A DNA stretch of 39,747 nucleotides from the IMG/VR virus record IMGVR_UViG_3300034121_000660, positions 1 through 39,747 of that record; one strand, 5' to 3'. Each line of letters opens with the position of its first letter. Within the stretch, counting starts at the first letter, position 1. Below are positions 13,824 through 20,000 of the stretch, piece after piece. A program made the translations under genes and the position numbers. The notes under the pieces were generated by a model that did no database searches, had not been told where the DNA came from, and was given only the letters and a program-made list of their open reading frames with translations. The stretch comes from a virus.

Positions 13824-13839
13824 TTGACAATTGTCGGCA
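13824..13839. promoter_or_regulatory. TTGACA and palindrome GACAATTGTC
   Basis: A consensus -35 hexamer TTGACA (13824-13829, plus) overlaps the perfect palindrome GACAATTGTC (13826-13835) and a variant repeat TGTCGGCA (13832-13839). It lies 30-35 nt before the rightward start at 13859. No clear -10 follows at 17 bp, so this may be an operator more than a promoter. Confidence 0.35.
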
Positions 13840-13858
13840 AGCGTTGGAGCCTGTTTGC

Positions 13859-14116
13859 ATGAACACAAAAAAACCGAAGCGGCTTGTCAGTTCGCGGAAA
13901 GCCGTCTTCGCCAACATTAGCGACCAGGCACACGCTCGGTTGCAGCGTCGCGCGCCGGCCGCGCACCTGACCTCGGCGAAGTACACCGGAGTTGCCTTGG
14001 AATTCTACATGGACCTCGAAGACGCCTTCGGGGGACCAATGACCGAGCAATTCCGGTCCATGATCCTGCGCAACGTCGGCACTGTGGCCGCCAAGGTCGA
14101 AAAACTGCTCCAGTAA
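13859..14116 (+). CDS. Hypothetical protein, first rightward gene
   Basis: This 85-residue protein begins MNTKKPKRLVSSRKAVFANI with a basic head, then helices (DQAHARLQRRAPAAHLTS and YTGVALEFYMDLEDAF), ending AAKVEKLLQ. It occupies the place of a phage repressor or antirepressor, opposite the AlpA-like gene, and its basic head would suit DNA binding. No classical CI/Cro HTH is evident. I chose the ATG at 13859 because the basic head follows it; the frame opens 15 codons earlier. Confidence 0.6.
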   Translation: MNTKKPKRLVSSRKAVFANISDQAHARLQRRAPAAHLTSAKYTGVALEFYMDLEDAFGGPMTEQFRSMILRNVGTVAAKVEKLLQ

Positions 14117-14145
14117 GTCGCTGGTTTACAGAGAGAAGTAACTAT

Positions 14146-14163
14146 TTTGCATTAGTGTGCAAA
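14146..14163. promoter_or_regulatory. Inverted repeat TTTGCA-6-TGCAAA
   Basis: A perfect 6-bp inverted repeat with a 6-nt spacer in the 113-nt gap between the first and second rightward genes. It adjoins the CAGATGC repeats at 14173-14220 and may be part of the same control site. Confidence 0.45.
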
Positions 14164-14172
14164 TAATGCTTG

Positions 14173-14220
14173 CAGATGCACACAGATGCACTAAAGTGCG
14201 TGCAGATGCCAACAGCATCT
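14173..14220. promoter_or_regulatory. CAGATGC repeats with TGTTGGCATC-type site
   Basis: CAGATGC occurs at 14173, 14183 and 14203, spaced by 10 and 20 bp. The last copy joins AGATGC-caaca-GCATCT (14204-14220), a perfect inverted repeat. Read on the minus strand, it contains TGTTGGCATCTG, the same core as the repeats at 13676-13695 (TGTAGGCATCTG). It therefore probably binds the same regulator. Confidence 0.5.
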
Positions 14221-14229
14221 ACACACCAC

Positions 14230-14463
14230 ATGAAAAACCACACAGCAAAAATCATCGGCAAGTCGAAGTCCGGCGCGCCGATCCGCATCTACCGCAATCA
14301 CCTGATCACCAAAGTCAGCAATGACTACCTGTGCGACCCGGAAATCCGCGGCAGCCAATACAACGTGTACGCAGCCGGAGAGTCACCGGAAACGTCAACG
14401 GCTATCGAAATTGTTTCAACGCTATCGGCGGCCAAGTCTTACATCGACCGAGTCGCAGCTTAA
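14230..14463 (+). CDS. Hypothetical small protein
   Basis: This 77-residue protein begins MKNHTAKIIGKSKSGAPIRI and has a beta-beta-alpha look ending STLSAAKSYIDRVAA. The translation start lies in the sequence ACACCACATGAAA, shared exactly with two later genes and lacking an SD. It and the following three small genes may be related in fold, each having strands followed by a helix near the end, but sequence identity is low. Confidence 0.58.
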   Translation: MKNHTAKIIGKSKSGAPIRIYRNHLITKVSNDYLCDPEIRGSQYNVYAAGESPETSTAIEIVSTLSAAKSYIDRVAA

Positions 14464-14475
14464 CCACCACACCAC

Positions 14476-14664
14476 ATGAAATACACCACACATCGCAGCA
14501 AAGTCCGCAGCAGCATCGCGGTCTTCCACTACACCGGAGATGACTACGTCATTGTCCGCGGCATCGGCGGCACCGAGATCCTCGGTCGCCACAAAACACT
14601 GCGCGAGGCGTCCGAGGCGTGCAGCAAATACAACCAACAACTAGCCAAGGAACTAGGAGCTTAA
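14476..14664 (+). CDS. Hypothetical small basic protein
   Basis: This 62-residue protein begins MKYTTHRSKVRSSIAVFHYT, with strands (SIAVFHY, DYVIVRGI) followed by a helix (LREASEACSKYNQQLAKEL). It is compatible with a small beta-alpha DNA- or RNA-binding fold. It starts within ACACCACATGAAA, 12 nt after the preceding stop. Not recognised. Confidence 0.58.
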   Translation: MKYTTHRSKVRSSIAVFHYTGDDYVIVRGIGGTEILGRHKTLREASEACSKYNQQLAKELGA

Positions 14665-14665
14665 C

Positions 14666-14845
14666 ATGAACACAGGAATCAACCGAGACGGCACCTTTCA
14701 GCCGCAGATCACCATCACGCGCTACAACGGCACGCTTGAGGACCGCTACCGGTGCTACCGCCAAGACGCAAACGACGGCAACGGAGGAGACATCACCCGC
14801 GGCGGCGCGCCACTCAAAACTTTTGAGGAGTGGCTTGATAGCTAA
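14666..14845 (+). CDS. Hypothetical 59-residue protein
   Basis: The frame starts MNTGINRDGTFQPQITITRY and ends KTFEEWLDS. An AGGAG Shine-Dalgarno lies 6 nt before the ATG, unlike the AC-rich leaders of its neighbours. Two strand-like stretches and a short C-terminal helix are predicted. It is followed by a perfect hairpin (14856-14876). No family recognised. Confidence 0.55.
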   Translation: MNTGINRDGTFQPQITITRYNGTLEDRYRCYRQDANDGNGGDITRGGAPLKTFEEWLDS

Positions 14846-14855
14846 CCAAAACAAC

Positions 14856-14876
14856 GCCCGGGTCCAATCCCCGGGC
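14856..14876. terminator. Perfect 7-bp GC hairpin between small genes
   Basis: GCCCGGG (14856-14862) and CCCGGGC (14870-14876) pair around a 7-nt loop. There is no U-tract, so it is not a classic intrinsic terminator. It lies 11 nt after one stop and 14 nt before the next start, so it may attenuate transcription or protect mRNA. Confidence 0.4.
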
Positions 14877-14889
14877 ACCCACACACCAC

Positions 14890-15078
14890 ATGAAACACCT
14901 AACCTTTAAGCTACCCAGAACCGGCGTGGAAGTCCTTGCCGCGCGCCACGACTGGCCCTTGACTTACGCCAACCGGACCCAGGCCGAGCGCAAGGCGAAG
15001 TCGGTCGGCGGCGCCGTTTATCAATCGTACCTGTCACAGCGCAATTTTTATGTTCTGCCACCCGAGGCCGCGTCCTAA
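14890..15078 (+). CDS. Hypothetical small protein
   Basis: This 62-residue protein begins MKHLTFKLPRTGVEVLAARH, with YANRTQAERKAKSVGGAVYQ in the middle. A strand-helix-strand fold is plausible. It starts within the third copy of ACACCACATGAAA. It ends one base before the lipoprotein start. Function unknown. Confidence 0.55.
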   Translation: MKHLTFKLPRTGVEVLAARHDWPLTYANRTQAERKAKSVGGAVYQSYLSQRNFYVLPPEAAS

Positions 15079-15079
15079 T

Positions 15080-15472
15080 ATGCGCTCCATCGCCACCATC
15101 GTCAGATACGCCGCTCCTCTGGCGGTGGTGGTGCTGGCCGGCTGTGCAACAACGCCGGAGCCCAAGCCCTTTGTGCCCACCGCACCCAAAGCTCGAGCCA
15201 TGGCTGTCCACAGCATTCCCACCGGATGCATGGTGATGGTCAACGAAGAGTGGGTCGGCATCACGCCGTGCGTTGTGATGATCCCCGCAGACAGCGACGG
15301 CGGGTTCAAAGGGCCGCTGCTCACCATGATCGACGCCGTGCCGGTCACCGGAGGGCTGAAGTCTACCAAGATCTGGTGGCCCGGTCAGCGGATACCCTCG
15401 AGGACGGTCTTCACGCTGCCCTGGGCGCCGCCGCAGCCGGCGAAGAAGGCGGATCTTATCGTCACACAATGA
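15080..15472 (+). CDS. Lipoprotein with PEGA-like domain
   Basis: This 130-residue protein has a type II signal peptide: basic start (MRSIATIVRYAA), hydrophobic core and lipobox LAGC with the lipidated cysteine at residue 22. A proline-rich linker leads to a PEGA-like segment (VHSIPTGCMVMVNEEWVGIT) seen in envelope-attached proteins. As an envelope lipoprotein expressed next to the integrase rather than with lysis genes, it could alter the lysogen surface or block superinfection. That role is inference. The start is one base after the upstream stop; a 10-codon longer frame is less likely because the signal peptide starts here. Confidence 0.68.
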   Translation: MRSIATIVRYAAPLAVVVLAGCATTPEPKPFVPTAPKARAMAVHSIPTGCMVMVNEEWVGITPCVVMIPADSDGGFKGPLLTMIDAVPVTGGLKSTKIWWPGQRIPSRTVFTLPWAPPQPAKKADLIVTQ

Positions 15473-15636
15473 ATGCACCGAAACAAAAACAACCGGAAAC
15501 CTGTCCGATTTGCGGACAAGAAATCGGCAGCTATCACAGCCGCAAAGCTCTCATTTACGTTGTGCTGGCAACGGTTGGCGCGATGGCCATCCTTGCCGCC
15601 ATCGCCGAATGGCTTGGCCTGCTCACGTTCAAATGA
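15469..15636 (+). CDS. Zinc-finger membrane-anchored small protein
   Basis: This 55-residue protein has CPICG (residues 13-17) in a basic polar head, then one transmembrane helix (about 31-50: IYVVLATVGAMAILAAIAEW) and a short tail. The single CxxC could pair in a dimer. The start overlaps the lipoprotein stop (ATGA), so the two are co-expressed. It is the last rightward gene, meeting the integrase tail to tail 16 nt later. Function unknown. Confidence 0.6.
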   Translation: MNAPKQKQPETCPICGQEIGSYHSRKALIYVVLATVGAMAILAAIAEWLGLLTFK

Positions 15637-15652
15637 CCCTCAATCCGGCAGC

Positions 15653-16786
15653 TCAACCCGCCGGTCTAGGAGCGGGCGCCGCTGGCGATTCAGTAGACCA
15701 GACGCCTGCGATGTCGACCTCGCGGTCATAGACGGCGTACCAGGTCGAGGTGGTGGTCGGGGAGCTGTGGCCGAGCATGTGCTGCGCCACGCTGATCTTG
15801 CCGGTCGCGTTCAAGATATCCGAGCCCGCCTGCCGCCGCAGCTCGTAGGCGGCCGTGCGCCTATCCGGCAGGAACTCCCGGACGAAGGCATTAAAGATCC
15901 GCTCCATGAAGAACTTCCGGCGCCCCGGGGTCTTGCCGTCCACCATAAAGTCCTCCGCGGCGAGCAGCTCCGCGGCCATCCACTCGGGGATGGACATGGC
16001 GCGGCCGCGCTTGCTGCCGGTCTTGAGCGTCACGCCGTCACGCTCGATGACCACCATGACGAACTTCCCGTTGCGCTCCTCGATCCACGCCTTGCGGCAG
16101 AGCGAGCACTCCTTCGGCGTCATGCCGAGATACCGCGTCAAGAGGAACGCCCGCCGGATGGCCGGTGCCCGCTGCTTGCTCGCCCGGTCCATGCCATCAA
16201 GTATGGCCGGAGCAATCCGCTCAAAGGTGGGCGAGGGGGCGCGCATCCCTTTGGTTGTCTTGGCAAACTTCTCCAAGGACTCCGGCAGCGGAAAGCCCTC
16301 CCAGTCCAGTGCGTGGCAGAACACGGCGCGGGCCGACACCAGCACGCCCCTCAGCGTGTAGATGCTGCCCTTCCAGTCGGCTAGATACTTGGCCACCAAG
16401 GCCGGGGTTAGCACACTCAGCGGCTTGGCCCGCACCTGCTCATTAGTTCCGCCCAGCGTGCCGCGGAGCAGACGCAGTAGGCGGTTGACATTGCTGTGCC
16501 GACTAGCAATCTTGCTCACCCTCAAATAATGGTCAATCGCCTCACCAATCGACTTACATGTCGCCCGCTGCTGGTGCGCCTGCAGCGCCGCCAGACCCTC
16601 GCGGCCGGCATCGACCAAGATGCCCTTGGCCTTCTCCTTGGCCATGACCAGGTCGCGCAGGCCGGTCGAGATCCGCAGCCGGCGCCGGGTGTGCGGGTGT
16701 CGGAATTCCAGCTGCCACCGCGGCGAGTCGTTGACCTGATAGAGCTTTCCGGTCAGCCCAGCCGCTTGAATTTTGTGCGTATCCAT
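15653..16786 (-). CDS. int: Tyrosine-recombinase phage integrase
   Basis: The protein is 377 residues from ATG 16786 (a 16-codon longer frame begins with TTG inside the arm repeats). It has an N-terminal arm-binding and SAM-like core region (about 75-190) and a catalytic domain with LKTGSKRGR (Lys 255), YELRRQAGSD (Arg 317), LGHSS (His 340) and Tyr 350 in STWYAV. The box that normally reads G-(L/M)-R-x-x-E appears as LGMTPKE (220-226), with threonine at the usual first-arginine position, and the usual His of HxxR is tyrosine. It lies beside the tRNA-derived attachment site, convergent with the small rightward genes. It would integrate and, with a Xis protein, excise the phage. Confidence 0.88.
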   Translation of the reverse strand: MDTHKIQAAGLTGKLYQVNDSPRWQLEFRHPHTRRRLRISTGLRDLVMAKEKAKGILVDAGREGLAALQAHQQRATCKSIGEAIDHYLRVSKIASRHSNVNRLLRLLRGTLGGTNEQVRAKPLSVLTPALVAKYLADWKGSIYTLRGVLVSARAVFCHALDWEGFPLPESLEKFAKTTKGMRAPSPTFERIAPAILDGMDRASKQRAPAIRRAFLLTRYLGMTPKECSLCRKAWIEERNGKFVMVVIERDGVTLKTGSKRGRAMSIPEWMAAELLAAEDFMVDGKTPGRRKFFMERIFNAFVREFLPDRRTAAYELRRQAGSDILNATGKISVAQHMLGHSSPTTTSTWYAVYDREVDIAGVWSTESPAAPAPRPAG

Positions 16787-16825
16787 ACCGTGACTAATAG
16801 CACGGCGGTCAAACCCTGCCAAGGC

Positions 16826-16860
16826 GTCTGGCAAAAGTTGGCGCAGAGTCTGACAGAAAA
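16826..16860 (+). repeat. Two arm-type integrase-site repeats, left of core
   Basis: GTCTGGCAAAA (16826-16836) and GTCTGACAGAAAA (16848-16860) are direct repeats between the integrase start and the tRNA-like core. The second, with its upstream GGCGCAGA, matches 18 of 21 positions of the repeat at 17005-17024. Direct repeats flanking an attachment core are typical arm-binding sites of tyrosine integrases. Confidence 0.6.
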
Positions 16861-16934
16861 TGGGTCAAACCAAGTGCAATCAGATAGCACTAAATCACAA
16901 GATTTGCTCTGTTCTACAGAGAAAAGAGGGATTC

Positions 16935-16973
16935 GGCTAGGTAGCTCAGTTGGCAGAGCAGAGGACTGAAAAT
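16935..16973 (+). other. attP: 5' half of tRNA-Phe(GAA), attP core candidate
   Basis: The 39 nt run from a GGCTAGG acceptor strand through T8, a complete D-arm (GCTC...GAGC), and an anticodon stem GAGGA with loop CTGAAAA, where GAA is the phenylalanine anticodon. After one more base the sequence leaves tRNA: the 3' anticodon strand should read TCCTC but reads TGCCC, and no T-arm or acceptor 3' strand follows. With the integrase on one side and arm repeats on both, it is best read as the attP identity block. Most tRNA-targeting phages carry the 3' half instead. Confidence 0.7.
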
Positions 16974-17004
16974 GCCCCGACTTACTGTGTAGGATTGCCA
17001 CTCT

Positions 17005-17024
17005 GGCGCGGAGTCTGGCAAAAA
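17005..17024 (+). repeat. Arm-type repeat, right of core
   Basis: This direct repeat contains GTCTGGCAAAAA (17013-17024) and a GGCGCGGA lead, matching 16840-16860 at 18 of 21 positions. It overlaps the U-tract of the late terminator, placing an integrase arm site at the end of the late operon. Confidence 0.58.
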
Positions 17025-17049
17025 GAAAGGGCCAGCCGTGGCTGACCCT
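17019..17049 (-). terminator. Intrinsic terminator of the late operon
   Basis: On the minus strand a stem of GGGTCAGCC / GGCTGGCCC with an AC loop (one mismatch; 17029-17048) is followed by TTTCTTTTT. It comes about 30 nt after the stop of the giant virion gene. This should end leftward late transcription before attP and the integrase. Confidence 0.75.
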
Positions 17050-17077
17050 TAGTCTCCTTCCGGGCGTGCCGGATGAG

Positions 17078-20000
17078 CTATTTTATTCCGAGGTTGCGCA
17101 ATTCCGCGGGCGAAAGAGAAAGCAGCTCAGTGTTGGCGTCTAGGAAGCCGCGGCTAAGCCGAACTCCTCCTCCAGCATCTCCTTGACTCCCTGCACCTGC
17201 GCCAGCGTCACCTTGTCCGGTCCGCCGCTTTCCTCGACCGACAGATCCAGCAGCCGATTTACGACGGCTTCTTGTGTCGGCGACAACTTGTCCAGGGTTT
17301 CCCCGAACACCTTGTCCACCTTGCTCAATAATTTCTCGTAGGCTTTTTGTTCTAAGTTCATCGTTTCCTCTCCATTTCATTAGGGTGATTTCTGGCAGGC
17401 CAGTGCCTTCATCCCACCCAATAGATTTCCAGTATTTCTTTAGGTCTGCAAGTTCCAACTTGCTGTAAAAGGACGGGTCAAACGGGATGTTCCCAGTAGG
17501 CTCAAATCCGTATGACGCATAAAGTTTTGGCAGCATGCCCTTCGGATATTTCTCCGACTTTACCGCAAAGCAATCGAGCGCCGTGACGCCTAGCTGCAGC
17601 GCTTTAATAACCACTGCGTCCGCCATTCCGCCCGTCTTGCGCTCGTTGTTAAGCACTAGCGAAAGCGTCTTCTCGTTAGGGCCGAAGCCAAAGGCCGCGG
17701 GGTCTTGACCGTAGGCAGAAGCGGGGTCGCCCTGCTTAATGCCGAAGAACACCTGAGCGTCAGCGAGCTGGTAAATGGACATGTCGCCGGCCTCAAGTTT
17801 TTCCTGCAGGCTTTTTAGCGTGTAGCGATCAAGGGCCAGCTTCGCCGGCGATGCGTTGAGTGCGTCGATAAATGCCGCCGGTGATACGCCGCCAGCTTTT
17901 ACGGTTTGCTCGGACGACTTCCAGCTGTCGTTCTTGGCGATATTGATCAGCTGCGCATGCCGCGGCGAGCGGAACGACCTGTATGGCGTGCCGGGAATGC
18001 GCGACGCGATGGCGTCAGTGATCTCTTGCACTGGCTTGGCTAGGTCAAAGGCGCGTCGGTCTCCAAGCTCTGGCTTGCCATCAGCGCGACGCTGCGCGTA
18101 GAAGTCGTCGAAAATTGAGTTGATGTTGATGGGGCGCGCAAACCGTCCAATTACCCGGCCCCGCAAACCGTACTGATACGAAGGATGTTTAAGCGTGCCC
18201 TGCTCACCGAGCTTTACCGCGGTAGCCCCGGGCGTCAGCTCGATAGCCAGCACAGCATCACCGATGCGCAGCCCGTCGTATTGGTCGGAGCGCACCTCAT
18301 CTAAAATGCGCTGCACGTTAGGCGCGCCAAGATCCTGCGATTTTTTTGACTCAAGGATTTCAGCAATGCGTGCGCGACTCTTGGCGCCCTGAAACGGCAG
18401 CTTGTTGACGTATTCCATGATGCTCGGCGATTCAATGCCGGGAAAATCTTCAATTTCCCTGCGGATGGAGTTGTCGAGAGTGGCCAAATTTTCCGGCGTG
18501 ATGCGTCCGTCGCGAGCATACGCTGCATTTGTTGCAATCACCGCGGTTGCCGTCTCGGTGTTGCTGACGTGCGCGTTTTTATCCATTGCGGCGACGAGCA
18601 TAATGGCCCCCTCGTTGGCGCGGCGCGCCTTGATGGCCGACACACCAGCACCCTGGTTTGACCACACGTTTGTTTCCTCGCCGACTTTCTCAGCCTGCAG
18701 CAATGGCCACTCAGGTCCGCCGTGCGTCTCAACCGGGACGGCAATCTCGCTTGAGTCAATGCCGCGGTAAATCTTGCCGGCGCTTGTCAGGTCTGCAAAC
18801 GCCGCGAATACCTTGCGGCCCTTGAGATCTTTCAGTGTGATAACAGGAGCGTCCTGCAGTGTTCGCCACACCGCCCCGCCTTCGTCGTTAACCGCCACAT
18901 CGGGCATAAACTGCGCTTGCGCCCGGTACATGCCCTCATGCGTTGTCTCAATGCCTTTCGACTTGTCCCAGAGCCAGTGGTGCATGACGTGCGACCAGAC
19001 CTCTTGGCTAATGCTTGCCCCGCCCGGAACCTCGTCCCGCAAGGCGTTGATTCGTTGGTCAATGCGCCGGAACATCTCTTGGCTAACGCGCCGGTCGCTT
19101 ATTGACTCCTTGACGCTGCGCGCCAGCGTTGCCTTGCGCGTGTTGAGCTTGCCGATGTCGGCTTTGCCGGTCAGCCAGAAGTTGATTTCGACCGCATCAA
19201 TGGTCGGCACGTCGCCGATTCCAAGCAGGTGCGCGATAAATCCCTTCTTGCCCGTCTTGATGCCGCGGAGCTGCTGAACGGCGTCCATCACCTTGCCGGT
19301 GTCCGCGCGGCTGGCGTTTAAGTCGGCCAGCACCTTGTCCATTGTGCGGATGTTGTCAGGGTTGAACGCACCGAGGTTGTTGAAGCGGTCATCCCCGTAT
19401 GCTTTGCGAATGGCGACAAGCTCCTTCCAGTCGTCTGGGCTAAAGCGGCCGGCCTCAAAGTTGTCTAGAGCCTTCTGCCCGGCGTCGGTGCCAAGCCAAT
19501 ACGCCGCGGCCTCCTCAGGACGGATGGCTGCGCGGCCCTTTTTGTCCGCCGTTGTAAAGTCTTTCGATGGGCGGAACCGGACGCCATCCTTGGCCACGTT
19601 GTTGGCAATGACCTCAACGGCCCGGGCGCCAGAACCCTGCGAGGCGATGGTCATGGCATAAGCCTTCATCACGTCGCGCCGGGTCATCTGACCGTTGGCA
19701 AGTTTTTGCCGCTGGTCGGTGATGAATTGCGCGACTGGGCGAAGATACTCAGGAAATCCCCCGACAACCTCCGCAGCAACTTTTGTTGGAATGAATTGCG
19801 AGCGCCTGAGCTGGTCAAGGGTCTCGACGGCGCCTGAACGAGCCTCCGCATCCGGCATCGCCTGCCCACGCCGCGCCCCGCCACGCTCAAGCCCCGGGGG
19901 ATCTTCCAACAGCTCAGACGGCCGGCGCCCGCTATCGTACACCTCGCGGTTATGGCGCGCCGCTGCGGCCCGCGATTCGCTCGGCGTCTCTCCCATGGGA

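Noticed and set aside
15645-15664. Bidirectional terminator between the rightward genes and the integrase
   Set aside because: CCGGC/GCCGG forms only a 5-bp stem with a 10-nt loop, overlaps the integrase end, and has no U-tract.
16935-17010. A complete tRNA-Phe gene
   Set aside because: The 3' anticodon strand, T-arm and acceptor 3' strand are missing; only the 5' half is present.
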